Assembly (NCBI RefSeq): GCF_040049275.1
Contig: NZ_JBDZDT010000005.1
Span: forward strand, 310,001 to 374,000
From: Aquabacter sp040049275
GTDB lineage: Bacteria > Pseudomonadota > Alphaproteobacteria > Rhizobiales > Xanthobacteraceae
DNA: 64,000 nucleotides
Direction: 5' to 3'
Under the pieces are notes generated by a model that was not told the origin of the DNA, did no database searches, and was given only the letters and a program-made list of their open reading frames with translations. The position numbers and the translations under genes were made by a program. Positions 1-7,911 of this stretch are shown in pieces (position 1 is the stretch's first letter; each line of letters begins with the position of its first letter).

Positions 1-1230
1 CACGACCCCCGTGCCGTCCGTATCGAGCCGCAATTCCTCGGCCACGGCCGGCGAGATGTTCACCGCCTTGATCCCGGCGAAGGGCGAGCGGCCGCGCAGC
101 AGCACCTCCTCGCGCGGCACCGTTTCCGGCGCGGGGGCAAGCGAGATGGAGAGCTGGCTCTCCTTGCCGCGCCGGTTCACCGTCATCTGCGCCGTGCCGC
201 CGAGGGGCCGCGTCGCGAGGCGGTAGGCGAGGGATTCGGGGTCGTCCACCTCCTGCCCTTCCACAGCGACGACGAGGTCCCCCACCTTCAGCCCCGCATC
301 GGCAGCGGGGCTCGATGCCACCACCGTCTGCACCAGAACCCCGGTGGGGCGCGCGAGGCCGAGGCTCTCGGCGATCTCCGGCGTCACCCGCTGGAGCTTG
401 GCGCCGAGCCAGGGCCGCCGCACGGACTTGCCCCCGCTCTTCGCCGATTCCACCACCACGCGAACCATGTTGGCGGGAATGGCGAAGCCGATGCCGTGAG
501 AGCCGCCGGAGCGGGAGAAGATGGCGGTGTTGATGCCGATGAGCCGCCCGGCCATGTCCACGAGCGCGCCGCCGGAATTGCCGGGATTGATGGCCGCGTC
601 GGTCTGGATGAAGAACTGGTAGTCGGAGATGCCGATCTGGGTGCGGGCCAGCGCCGAGACGATGCCCTGCGTCACCGTCTGGCCGACGCCGAAGGGATCG
701 CCGATGGCGAGCACCAGGTCGCCCACCGCCAGCTCATCGGAATTGCCGAGCTCGATGACGGGGAAGCGCTCCTTGCCGTCGCCCTTCAGCCGCAGCACGG
801 CAAGGTCCGTGCGCTGGTCGCTCAGCACCACGTCGGCGTCGAACTCCCGCCGATCGTTCAGCGCGATGCGGATCTGGTCCGCGCCCGCCACCACGTGATG
901 GTTGGTGACCACGAACCCGCTCGCATCCACGATCACGCCTGAGCCGAGGGAGCGCTGCATCCGCTCCGGTCCGCCAAGACCCGGCCCCCCGCCGAAGAAG
1001 CGGCGGAAGAAAGGATCGTCCATGAACGGGTTGTTCTGCCGAAGGCTCTTCTGGGCATAGACATTCACGACGGCGGGCGCCGTGCGCTTCACCACCGGCG
1101 CGAACGAAAGCTGGATGTCGGAGCGCGATGCGGGGACACGCGCAGCATCCTGGGCAAAAGCCGGGCCGAGCGGCTGGGCCGCCAGGGCGACGACCGACAG
1201 GAGGCAAAGACGGAGGAACCGCGAACCCAT
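1..1230 (-). CDS. HtrA/Do-family periplasmic serine protease, C-terminus cut by window edge
   Basis: Envelope quality-control protease of the DegP/DegQ/HtrA family. The 410 codons present begin with a signal peptide (MGSRFLRLCLLSVVALAAQ, then ...AFA) and hold the trypsin-like domain with the catalytic triad visible: His112 in TNHHVV, Asp142 in RTDLAVLRL, Ser219 in NPGNSGGAL. A PDZ domain follows from about residue 265, and the window edge falls in what should be PDZ2. The ATG at 1230 is preceded by GGGAGGTCGAA, a good ribosome-binding site. It lies downstream of rplQ on the same strand but beyond an intrinsic terminator, so it is probably a separate unit. It is a paralogue of the degP gene at 28.4 kb. 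Family assignment is firm; the DegP versus DegQ-like subtype cannot be told. Confidence 0.95.
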   Translation of the reverse strand, partial: MGSRFLRLCLLSVVALAAQPLGPAFAQDAARVPASRSDIQLSFAPVVKRTAPAVVNVYAQKSLRQNNPFMDDPFFRRFFGGGPGLGGPERMQRSLGSGVIVDASGFVVTNHHVVAGADQIRIALNDRREFDADVVLSDQRTDLAVLRLKGDGKERFPVIELGNSDELAVGDLVLAIGDPFGVGQTVTQGIVSALARTQIGISDYQFFIQTDAAINPGNSGGALVDMAGRLIGINTAIFSRSGGSHGIGFAIPANMVRVVVESAKSGGKSVRRPWLGAKLQRVTPEIAESLGLARPTGVLVQTVVASSPAADAGLKVGDLVVAVEGQEVDDPESLAYRLATRPLGGTAQMTVNRRGKESQLSISLAPAPETVPREEVLLRGRSPFAGIKAVNISPAVAEELRLDTDGTGVV

Positions 1231-1299
1231 TTCGACCTCCCGACGCCGACGGGCATCACAAAAGCTGCCGTATGCCGTGCTTGCCGTCGGATTGAAACG

Positions 1300-1323
1300 A
1301 AAAAAGGGCGGCCAAGGCCGCCC
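1300..1323 (-). terminator. Intrinsic terminator after rplQ
   Basis: Read on the minus strand, GGGCGGCC-TT-GGCCGCCC is a perfect 8-bp stem followed directly by six T. It begins 32 bases after the rplQ stop codon and ends the long ribosomal-protein transcript before the protease gene. Confidence 0.85.
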
Positions 1324-1355
1324 CTTCACAACGACGCAGCGTCGTTTCGGGTCCG

Positions 1356-1769
1356 TCAGGCCGCGGCAGCGGCCTCGGCGCGGGCGCGGTCGGCGGCGCC
1401 CTTGGCCTCCACGTCGCGATCGACGAACTCGATCACGGCCACGGGGGTCGAATCGCCATAGCGGAAGCCCGCCTTCACGATCCGCGTGTATCCGCCCGGA
1501 CGCTCCTTGTAGCGGGGAGCGAGCACGTCGAAGAGCTTCTTCACCACGGCCTGGTCGCGCAGCTCGGCAATAGCCTGGCGGCGGGCATGCAGGTCGCCCT
1601 TGCGGGCGAGGGTAACTAGCTTCTCCACCACCGGGCGAAGATCCTTCGCCTTGGGCAGGGTGGTGACGATCTGCTCATGGGTGATGAGCGCGCCCGCGAG
1701 GTTAGAGAACATCGCCTTGCGATGTTCCCAGGTGCGGTTGAACTTGCGATGTACCTTGCCGTGACGCAT
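1356..1769 (-). CDS. rplQ: 50S ribosomal protein L17
   Basis: Large-subunit protein near the exit tunnel. The 137-aa product starts with the family's hallmark MRHGKVHRKFNRTWEHRKAM and continues with SNLAGALITHEQI, then an Ala-rich C-terminal tail. It is the last gene of the alpha operon, 75 bases after rpoA, as in most bacteria. GTAGGATTTTAGGAG upstream supplies the ribosome-binding site. Nothing unusual. Confidence 0.98.
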   Translation of the reverse strand: MRHGKVHRKFNRTWEHRKAMFSNLAGALITHEQIVTTLPKAKDLRPVVEKLVTLARKGDLHARRQAIAELRDQAVVKKLFDVLAPRYKERPGGYTRIVKAGFRYGDSTPVAVIEFVDRDVEAKGAADRARAEAAAAA

Positions 1770-1799
1770 GACGGCGAACTCCTAAAATCCTACGGCGTG

Positions 1800-1832
1800 T
1801 CGAGCCGAGTGTGGTTGTGCGGCTCGAGCCGC
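1800..1832 (-). other. rpoA-rplQ intercistronic hairpin
   Basis: TCGAGCCG at 1800-1807 pairs with CGGCTCGA at 1820-1827 (12-nt loop). Overlapping it is a perfect 14-base palindrome, GCGGCTCGAGCCGC (1819-1832). It lies in the 75-base gap between rpoA and rplQ and has no T-tract, so mRNA processing or stability is more likely than termination. Confidence 0.5.
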
Positions 1833-1844
1833 AAAGGGAAAAGC

Positions 1845-2870
1845 TCAGTAGTGATCTTCGAAGCGCTTCGCCAGCTCTTCGATGTTCTCCGGCGGCCAGC
1901 CCGGCACTTCCATGCCAAGATGCAGGCCCATGGAGGCCAGCACTTCCTTGATCTCGTTGAGCGACTTGCGGCCGAAATTCGGCGTACGGAGCATCTCCGT
2001 CTCGCTCTTCTGGATCAGGTCGCCGATATAGACGATGTTGTCGTTCTTCAGGCAGTTGGCCGAACGAACGGACAGCTCCAGCTCGTCCACCTTCTTCAGC
2101 AGCGCCGGGTTGAAGGGCAGCTCCTGGATGGCGGCGCTCTCGCTCTCGCGCTTGGGCTCTTCGAAGTTCACGAAGATCTCAAGCTGATCCTGCAGGATGC
2201 GCGCGGCATAAGCGAGCGCATCCTCGGCCGTGATCGAACCGTCGGTCTCGATCTGCATGGTCAGCTTGTCATAGTCGAGAATCTGGCCCTCGCGGGTGTT
2301 CTCGACCTTGTAGGAGACCTTGCGGACCGGGGAGTAGAGGCTATCGATCGGGATCAGGCCGATGGGGGCATCCTCGGGACGGTTCCGGTCGGCGGCCACA
2401 TAGCCCTTGCCGGTGTCCACGGTGAACTCCATGCGCAGCTCCGCGCCGTCGTCCAGCGTGCAGATGGGCAGATGGGGGTTCAGGATCTGGATGTCGCCAA
2501 CGGTCTGGATGTCGCCGGCGGTCAGCACGCCGGGGCCGGTCTTCTTCGCCACGAGACGCTTGGCACCGTCGCCCTGCATCTTGATGGCGATGTCCTTCAC
2601 GTTGAGGATGATGTCGGTCACATCCTCACGCACGCCGGGGATGGACGAGAACTCGTGCAGCACGCCGTCGATGTGCAGCGACGTCACCGCCGCGCCCTGG
2701 AGCGAGGACAGCAGGATGCGGCGCAGGGAATTGCCCAGCGTCATGCCGAAACCGCGCTCCAGCGGCTCGGCCACCACGGTGGCGAGGCGCTTTGGGTCGT
2801 GACCGGCGCTCACCTGCAACTTCTCGGGCTTGATCAGCTCTTGCCAGTTCTTCTGAATCACTTGCGTCAC
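1845..2870 (-). CDS. rpoA: RNA polymerase alpha subunit
   Basis: Alpha subunit, which dimerises to nucleate RNA polymerase assembly. At 341 aa it has normal length for the class. The N-terminal assembly domain (about 1-235) contains RGFGMTLGNSLRRILLSS. The C-terminal domain (about 250-320) contains the helix-hairpin-helix NFGRKSLNEIKEVL that contacts UP elements and activators. It lies between rpsK (127-base gap) and rplQ. rpsD, which sits before rpoA in gamma-proteobacteria, is absent, as usual in alphaproteobacteria. Confidence 0.98.
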   Translation of the reverse strand: MTQVIQKNWQELIKPEKLQVSAGHDPKRLATVVAEPLERGFGMTLGNSLRRILLSSLQGAAVTSLHIDGVLHEFSSIPGVREDVTDIILNVKDIAIKMQGDGAKRLVAKKTGPGVLTAGDIQTVGDIQILNPHLPICTLDDGAELRMEFTVDTGKGYVAADRNRPEDAPIGLIPIDSLYSPVRKVSYKVENTREGQILDYDKLTMQIETDGSITAEDALAYAARILQDQLEIFVNFEEPKRESESAAIQELPFNPALLKKVDELELSVRSANCLKNDNIVYIGDLIQKSETEMLRTPNFGRKSLNEIKEVLASMGLHLGMEVPGWPPENIEELAKRFEDHY

Positions 2871-2964
2871 CTTGCCTTCTCGCCGGGCCGCGGCACTCGA
2901 ACGGACTTTTCAACCTCGAGGCGCCGACCCGTCCCGCAATCGGGGGAGGAACGGGGCATAAGGC

Positions 2965-2984
2965 CCGCCGGGTTCGGCCGGCGG
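2965..2984 (-). other. rpsK-rpoA intercistronic GC hairpin
   Basis: CCGCCGG and CCGGCGG form a 7-bp stem with a 6-base loop in the 127-base gap between rpsK and rpoA. There is no T-tract. It may be a pausing or processing element. Confidence 0.4.
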
Positions 2985-2997
2985 ACCGCTGGTACGC

Positions 2998-3387
2998 TCA
3001 GACGCGCCGGCGCTTGCGCGGGCGGCAGCCGTTGTGCGGGATGGGCGTGACGTCCCGGATGGAGGTCACGAGGAAGCCCGCCGCCTGGAGCGCGCGCAGC
3101 GCCGATTCACGCCCCGAGCCGGGGCCGGAGACTTCGACTTCCAGGGTGCGCATGCCGTGCTCGGAGGCCTTGCGGGCCGCGTCCTCGGCCGCCACCTGCG
3201 CGGCATACGGGGTCGACTTGCGCGAACCCTTGAAGCCCATGGCGCCGGCGGACGACCAGGAGATGGTGTTCCCCTGCGCGTCGGTGATGGTGATCATGGT
3301 GTTGTTGAACGACGCATTCACGTGCGCAACGCCGGAGGCGATGTTCTTGCGTTCGCGGCGCTTAACGCGGGTAGCTTCCTTGGCCAT
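2998..3387 (-). CDS. rpsK: 30S ribosomal protein S11
   Basis: Small-subunit platform protein that forms part of the mRNA exit site. The 129-aa product has the family core HVNASFNNTMITITD and the conserved basic end NGCRPRKRRRV. The first residues, MAKEATRVKRRER, are the usual variable extension. It lies between rpsM and rpoA, separated from each by 127 bases, looser spacing than elsewhere in the cluster. Confidence 0.98.
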   Translation of the reverse strand: MAKEATRVKRRERKNIASGVAHVNASFNNTMITITDAQGNTISWSSAGAMGFKGSRKSTPYAAQVAAEDAARKASEHGMRTLEVEVSGPGSGRESALRALQAAGFLVTSIRDVTPIPHNGCRPRKRRRV

Positions 3388-3464
3388 CTTGTCTTCGATC
3401 CTTCAGGCGCGCCCGTAACTCCAGGCGCTCGGGACAATGCTCTTGGTCTGAGCGGACTTAAGGA

Positions 3465-3490
3465 GAAAGGCCGGGCTCAGCCGGCCTTTC
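3465..3490 (-). other. rpsM-rpsK hairpin, possible attenuator
   Basis: On the minus strand GAAAGGCCGG pairs perfectly with CCGGCCTTTC around a 6-base loop, and the following bases are T/C-rich (TCCTT). The 10-bp stem lies 24 bases after the rpsM stop codon. It resembles a weak intrinsic terminator inside the alpha operon. Confidence 0.5.
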
Positions 3491-3514
3491 CGGTAAGGGC
3501 GGACGCGCCGCCGA

Positions 3515-3883
3515 TCACTTCTTCTTGCCGGCGATCGCCTTGGCCGGACCCTTGCGGGTGCGGGCATTGGTGTGGGTGCGCTGGCCGCGCACCGGCAGGC
3601 CACGGCGATGGCGCAGGCCGCGATAGCAGCCGAGGTCCATGAGACGCTTGATGTTCATGGACACTTCGCGGCGCAGGTCGCCTTCCACGATATAATCGCG
3701 ATCGATGGTCTCGCGGATCTGCAGCACTTCCTGGTCGGTGAGCTGGTTCACCCGGCGCTCCGCCGGAATGTTGACCTTGGTCACGATCTCCTCGGCCTTC
3801 TTGGGGCCGATGCCATGGATGTACTGAAGCGCGATGATCACGCGCTTGTTGGTCGGAATGTTGACGCCTGCGATACGAGCCAC
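3515..3883 (-). CDS. rpsM: 30S ribosomal protein S13
   Basis: Head protein of the small subunit that contacts the P-site tRNA and forms bridges to the large subunit. I chose the GTG at 3883 (ARIAGVNIPTNKRV): it gives the family's usual 122 aa and has ATGGAGAGACAC immediately upstream as ribosome-binding site. The upstream in-frame ATG at 3895 would add a non-conserved MERH and would put the Shine-Dalgarno sequence inside the gene. The C-terminus RTHTNARTRKGPAKAI is typical. It is the first gene of the alpha operon, behind the promoter at 4059-4087. Confidence 0.96.
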   Translation of the reverse strand: MARIAGVNIPTNKRVIIALQYIHGIGPKKAEEIVTKVNIPAERRVNQLTDQEVLQIRETIDRDYIVEGDLRREVSMNIKRLMDLGCYRGLRHRRGLPVRGQRTHTNARTRKGPAKAIAGKKK

Positions 3884-4058
3884 GTGTCTCTCCATGTGGA
3901 CCGCCGGCCGAAGCCTGCGGCTGTTATGATCCTTCGCGTCCGGTGGAGGCCGGCCCGTGCGGAGGAAAGCGAATCATCCCTTGCAGGATGTACAAAACCG
4001 CACGCCCTGCCCTTCCCCAAGGAGGAGCAAGTCGCACGGATTGCGAAGTGAGGGAGCG

Positions 4059-4087
4059 CTACTAGCCGCTTTTCATCGAAACGTCAA
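4059..4087 (-). promoter_or_regulatory. Sigma-70-type promoter for rpsM-rpsK-rpoA-rplQ
   Basis: On the minus strand TTGACG (4082-4087) and TAGTAG (4059-4064) are 17 bases apart, the same design as the rpsL promoter. It lies just past the adk stop codon. Transcription should start near 4052, leaving a leader of about 170 bases before rpsM. The -35 also lies in an imperfect hairpin (GCCGCTT/AAGCGGC) that might end the secY-adk transcript. Confidence 0.65.
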
Positions 4088-4098
4088 GCGGCAGAAGC

Positions 4099-4683
4099 TC
4101 ACACCGTCTCCAGCACCTCCGAGATGGCCTTCGTCACCTCGTCGATGGGCTGCATGCCGTCGATCTGCTGAAGCTGGCCGCGCGCCTTGTAATAAGGCGC
4201 GACCACCGCCGTGTCCCGGTTATAGGCATCAAGGCGGTGCTTGAAGACATCCGGATCATCGTCCTTGCGCACCGGCTCGCCCCGCGCGCGGGTTTCCTCG
4301 GCGCGGCGCATGATGCGATCCACCAGGGCCGCCTGGTCTACCACCAGCTCGATCACCGCATCGAGCTTGAGGCCCTTATCGCCCAGCATGCCGTCGAGCG
4401 CCTCGGCCTGGGCCACGGTGCGCGGGAAGCCGTCGAGGATGAAGCCCTTGCGGGCGTCCGCATGCTCAAGGCGCTCGGCGATGATGCCGATGACGATGTC
4501 GTCAGAAACGAGCTCGCCCGCCTCCATCACCGCCTTGGCCTTCTGGCCGATGGGCGTGCCCGCGGCCACTGCGGCGCGGAGCATGTCGCCGGTCGAAAGT
4601 TGCACGATGCCGTGCCGGGCCACCAGCCGATGGGCTTGTGTTCCCTTCCCCGCCCCGGGAGGTCCCAGCAGTATCAACCTCAT
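4099..4683 (-). CDS. adk: Adenylate kinase, short form
   Basis: Catalyses ATP + AMP = 2 ADP in the cytoplasm. The 194-aa protein opens with the P-loop GPPGAGKGTQ (residues 7-16), then FILDGFPRT, and a short LID with no zinc-finger cysteines (RRAEETRARGEPVRKDDDP). This is the short type usual in alphaproteobacteria, against 214-217 aa in E. coli or Bacillus. The ATG overlaps the secY stop codon in an ATGA junction, so translation is probably coupled. The frame is open far upstream into secY, but homology starts at MRLILLGPP. Confidence 0.97.
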   Translation of the reverse strand: MRLILLGPPGAGKGTQAHRLVARHGIVQLSTGDMLRAAVAAGTPIGQKAKAVMEAGELVSDDIVIGIIAERLEHADARKGFILDGFPRTVAQAEALDGMLGDKGLKLDAVIELVVDQAALVDRIMRRAEETRARGEPVRKDDDPDVFKHRLDAYNRDTAVVAPYYKARGQLQQIDGMQPIDEVTKAISEVLETV

Positions 4684-6014
4684 TTCCGTCTCCCCCCACG
4701 CAGCTTGGCTTTCTTGACCAGTCCTTCGTACTGGTGAGCCAAGAGGTGTCCCTGAATCTGCGCCACCGTATCCATGGTCACACTGACCACGATCAGCAGC
4801 GACGTTCCGCCGAAATAGAACGGCACCGCGGCGTACGATATCAGCAGTTCGGGAAAGAGACATACCGCTGCGATATATGCCGCACCCACGACCGTGATTC
4901 GGGTGAGCACGTAGTCGATATATTCCGCTGTCCGCTCGCCGGGCCGGATGCCGGGAATGAAGCCGCCGTGCTTCTTCAGATTGTCCGCCGTCTCCACCGG
5001 ATTGAAGACGATCGCGGTGTAGAAAAAGCAGAAGAACACGATCAGCGCGACATACATGAGCATGTAGAGCGGCTGGCCGTGGCCCAGCAGGCGGGTCGTG
5101 GTGTTGAACCATTCGGGGCCCGCGCCCTGCGTGAAGCTGCCGATGGTCGCCGGGATCAGCAGCAGCGAGGAAGCGAAGATCGGCGGGATGACGCCCGACG
5201 TGTTCAGCTTCAGCGGCAGGTGCGAGGACTGGCCCTCATAGAGCTTATTGCCCACCTGGCGCTTAGGATACTGGATCAGAAGCCGGCGCTGGGCACGCTC
5301 CATGAACACGATGAAGGCGATGATCAGCACCGCCATGACCAGCACCGCGAGAATCAGCGGCGTGGAGATGGCGCCCTGTCGGCCGAGCTCGAGGGTGCGG
5401 GCGAAGGCGCCCGGCAGCTCGGCGACGATGCCGGCGAAGATGATCAGCGAGGTGCCGTTGCCGATGCCGCGCGAGGTGATCTGCTCACCCAGCCACATCA
5501 GGAACATGGTGCCGCCGGTCAGCGTGATCACGGTGGAGATGCGGAAGAACCAGCCGGGATCCGAGACCACCGTGCCCGAGCTCTCCAGGCCCACCGAGAT
5601 GCCGTAGGCCTGGAACAGCGCCAGGATCACGGTGAGGTAGCGGGTGTACTGGTTAAGCTGCTTGCGCCCGCTCTCGCCTTCCTTCTTCAGCGCCTCCAGC
5701 GTCGGCGAGACGGTGGTGAGGAGCTGGATGATGATGGAGGCCGAGATGTACGGCATGATGTTCAGGGCGAAGATGGCCATGCGCTGCACGGCGCCGCCCG
5801 AGAACATGTTGAAGAGGCCAATGATCCCCTGCTGCGCGTGCTTGAACACGTCCTGCAGCGCGTCGGGATTGATGCCGGGCAGCGGGATATAGGTCCCGAG
5901 CCGATAGACCAGGAGCGCGCCGAGGGTGAACCAGATGCGCTTTTTGAGTTCTTCGGCCTTGCCGAGGGCGCCGAAATTCAGGTTCGCCGCGAGTTGTTCC
6001 GCCGCCGAGACCAT
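4680..6014 (-). CDS. secY: Protein translocase channel subunit SecY
   Basis: Pore-forming subunit of the SecYEG translocon in the inner membrane. The 444-aa protein has the expected ten hydrophobic segments, the plug-region motif YIPLPGINP near residue 46, and the conserved loops MPYISASIIIQLL and GLVKKAKLRGGRRK at the C-terminus. It is separated from rplO by 228 bases with hairpins and a possible promoter, so secY-adk may be partly uncoupled from spc. No rpmJ (L36) follows, unlike E. coli. Confidence 0.98.
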   Translation of the reverse strand: MVSAAEQLAANLNFGALGKAEELKKRIWFTLGALLVYRLGTYIPLPGINPDALQDVFKHAQQGIIGLFNMFSGGAVQRMAIFALNIMPYISASIIIQLLTTVSPTLEALKKEGESGRKQLNQYTRYLTVILALFQAYGISVGLESSGTVVSDPGWFFRISTVITLTGGTMFLMWLGEQITSRGIGNGTSLIIFAGIVAELPGAFARTLELGRQGAISTPLILAVLVMAVLIIAFIVFMERAQRRLLIQYPKRQVGNKLYEGQSSHLPLKLNTSGVIPPIFASSLLLIPATIGSFTQGAGPEWFNTTTRLLGHGQPLYMLMYVALIVFFCFFYTAIVFNPVETADNLKKHGGFIPGIRPGERTAEYIDYVLTRITVVGAAYIAAVCLFPELLISYAAVPFYFGGTSLLIVVSVTMDTVAQIQGHLLAHQYEGLVKKAKLRGGRRK

Positions 6015-6054
6015 GCCTTGCTCCGCTTGAGCCGTTCTTGAAACGAGCGGCCTA

Positions 6055-6084
6055 TATATGTGAGGCGCGAGGGCGCGGCGTCAG
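6055..6084 (-). promoter_or_regulatory. Candidate promoter for secY-adk
   Basis: On the minus strand CTGACG (6079-6084) is followed 17-18 bases later by ACATAT or CATATA in the AT-rich run TATATA. It is about 40 bases before the secY start. The spacing is acceptable but the -35 is imperfect, so this is tentative. Confidence 0.35.
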
Positions 6085-6168
6085 GGGCACGCACCACATC
6101 TTTCCTGACGGTCATAAACGCAAGCAGCACACGAGGCCACGGGCCGGATGCCGCGCCCGACGGAGATA

Positions 6169-6231
6169 CCGCCGCTCCGGAAACCGGAAGCGGCGGCCAA
6201 ACGCCGGACCGAGGGCGCGAAAAGCGCCCTC
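6169..6231 (-). other. Tandem GC hairpins between rplO and secY
   Basis: Two hairpins follow rplO. GAGGGCGC/GCGCCCTC (6211-6231) has a perfect 8-bp stem and 5-base loop. CCGCCGCT-CCGG pairs with CCGG-A-AGCGGCGG (6169-6196) with one bulge and a 3-base loop. Neither has a T-tract. They may pause polymerase or protect the 3' end of the spc ribosomal mRNA before secY. Confidence 0.45.
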
Positions 6232-6242
6232 CCCGTCTTGGA

Positions 6243-6728
6243 TCAGCCGGCTGCGGCTTCTTCGGCCTTGGGGGCGAGCATCGCCACCGAGCCGCCAGCC
6301 TTCTCAACCGCCGCGACCGCCGACTTGGTGGCATAGGCCACTTCGAGGGTGATCTTGGAGGAGAGCTCGCCAGAGCCCAGCACGCGCACGCCATCCTTGG
6401 CCCGGCGCAGGACGCCGGCTGCCACGAGGGCCGCCTCCGTCACCGGCGCGCTCGCATCGAGCCTGCCCGCCGCAATGGCGGTCTCGATGCGGCCGAGGGA
6501 AACCTCGTTGTAGTCGAGGCGGAAGATGTTGTGGAAGCCACGCTTCGGCAGACGCCGATGCAGCGGCATCTGCCCGCCTTCGAACCCCTTGACCGCGACA
6601 CCCGTGCGGGCCTTCTGGCCCTTCACGCCGCGCCCGGCGGTCTTGCCCTTGCCGGAGCCGATGCCCCGGCCGACCCGCATGCGCTTCTTGCGCGCGCCGG
6701 GATTGTCCCTGATCTCGTCGAGCTTCAT
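6243..6728 (-). CDS. rplO: 50S ribosomal protein L15
   Basis: Late-assembly protein of the large subunit. The 161-aa product begins MKLDEIRDNPGARKKRMRVG and contains the Gly-rich region GRGIGSGKGKTAGRGVKGQK that defines the family. An Ala/Glu-rich tail (PKAEEAAAG) ends it. It follows rpmD by 11 bases and is the last ribosomal gene before the gap preceding secY. Confidence 0.98.
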   Translation of the reverse strand: MKLDEIRDNPGARKKRMRVGRGIGSGKGKTAGRGVKGQKARTGVAVKGFEGGQMPLHRRLPKRGFHNIFRLDYNEVSLGRIETAIAAGRLDASAPVTEAALVAAGVLRRAKDGVRVLGSGELSSKITLEVAYATKSAVAAVEKAGGSVAMLAPKAEEAAAG

Positions 6729-6739
6729 CGCGCTTCTCC

Positions 6740-6934
6740 TCAGTCGACGACGCGGACGAGATGGGCGACCTTCGCGATCATCCCCCGCACCGCCGGCGTG
6801 TCCTGGAGGGTCGAACGGCGATGACGCTTGTTCAGCCCGAGGCCCACGAGGGTTGCTTCCTGGTCAGCCGGACGGCGGATCGGCGAACCGATCTGCTCGA
6901 CGGTGACGGTTTTTCCTTCAGACGCCTTAGCCAT
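6740..6934 (-). CDS. rpmD: 50S ribosomal protein L30
   Basis: Small 64-aa large-subunit protein. The core TVEQIGSPIRRPADQEATL and LGLNKRHRRSTL match the family, preceded by a short MAKASEGK extension. It lies 27 bases after rpsE and 11 before rplO, the canonical S5-L30-L15 order. Confidence 0.97.
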   Translation of the reverse strand: MAKASEGKTVTVEQIGSPIRRPADQEATLVGLGLNKRHRRSTLQDTPAVRGMIAKVAHLVRVVD

Positions 6935-6961
6935 GGCGCGCTCCTATTCTGCGAGCCCGGC

Positions 6962-7519
6962 TCAGTCCGTCGCTTCCGCGTCTTCGACGCGGCGGCGGGA
7001 CTGGAGCTGCGACACCTTGATGCCCCGGCGCGAAGCGACGGAACGCGGGCTGTCCTGGTTCTTGAGGGCGTCGAACGTGGCGCGCACCATGTTGTACGGG
7101 TTGGAAGACCCGAACGACTTGGCCACCACATCGTGGATGCCCAGGGTTTCGAACACGGCGCGCATGGGCCCGCCGGCGATGATGCCGGTACCGGCCGGAG
7201 CGGCGCGCAGGATCACCTTGCCCGCTCCGTGGTGCCCATGGACGTCGTGGTGCAGGGTGCGGCCTTCGCGCAGCGGCACGCGGATCAGCGCGCGCTTGGC
7301 GCTTTCCGTGGCCTTGCGGATGGCTTCCGGCACTTCACGCGCCTTGCCATGGCCGAACCCGACGCGACCCTTCTGGTCGCCGACGATGACGAGGGCGGCG
7401 AAGCCGAAGCGCCGGCCGCCCTTCACAACCTTCGCGACACGATTGATGTGGACCAGCTTGTCCACAAACGTGTTGTCGCGATCCTCGCGATCTCCGCGGT
7501 GTTCCCGTTCACGGGCCAT
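6962..7519 (-). CDS. rpsE: 30S ribosomal protein S5
   Basis: Body protein at the mRNA entry channel that helps set translational accuracy. The 185-aa product has the N-terminal double-stranded RNA-binding fold (DKLVHINRVAKVVKGGRRF) and the C-terminal domain with VILRAAPAGTGIIAGGPMR. An N-terminal extension rich in Arg, Asp and Glu (MAREREHRGDREDRDN) is common in alphaproteobacteria. It lies between rplR and rpmD. Confidence 0.98.
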   Translation of the reverse strand: MAREREHRGDREDRDNTFVDKLVHINRVAKVVKGGRRFGFAALVIVGDQKGRVGFGHGKAREVPEAIRKATESAKRALIRVPLREGRTLHHDVHGHHGAGKVILRAAPAGTGIIAGGPMRAVFETLGIHDVVAKSFGSSNPYNMVRATFDALKNQDSPRSVASRRGIKVSQLQSRRRVEDAEATD

Positions 7520-7536
7520 GTCGCTCGTCCTTCGCG

Positions 7537-7899
7537 TCAGAACTGAAGGCCGCCTTCGCGGGCGCCCTCAGCGAGCGCCTTGACGCGCCCATGATAGATG
7601 TAAGCGCCACGGTCGAAGACGACCGCAGTCACGCCCTTCGCAGCAGCCCGCTCCGCCACCAGCTTGCCGATGGCCTTGGCGGCCTCGACATCGGCACCGG
7701 TCTTGAGCGACTCGCGCAGGTCCTTCTCGAGGCTCGAAGCGGCCGCTAAGGTCTCGCCCTTCGCATCGTCAATGATCTGCGCATAGATATGCATCGAGGT
7801 GCGGTGGACCGACAGGCGCGGACGCCCGTTGGCCGCGACGCGGATCGCGCGACGCACCTTGGCCTTGCGGCGCTCAAGCGCCTCCAAATCCTTAGCCAT
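7537..7899 (-). CDS. rplR: 50S ribosomal protein L18
   Basis: 5S rRNA-binding protein of the central protuberance. The 120-aa sequence has RPRLSVHRTSMHIYAQIIDD near residue 30 and ends with FDRGAYIYHGRVKALAEGAR and GGLQF, all diagnostic. It follows rplF by 12 bases and precedes rpsE by 17. Confidence 0.98.
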   Translation of the reverse strand: MAKDLEALERRKAKVRRAIRVAANGRPRLSVHRTSMHIYAQIIDDAKGETLAAASSLEKDLRESLKTGADVEAAKAIGKLVAERAAAKGVTAVVFDRGAYIYHGRVKALAEGAREGGLQF

Positions 7900-7911
7900 G
7901 GTTCGCCTCCG

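Noticed and set aside
1677..3050. Long plus-strand frame opposite rpoA
   Set aside because: Shadow of rpoA, with His/Asp/Arg-rich composition typical of antisense translation.
4638..6041. 467-codon plus-strand frame opposite secY
   Set aside because: Antisense of a membrane protein; very polar and unlike any family.
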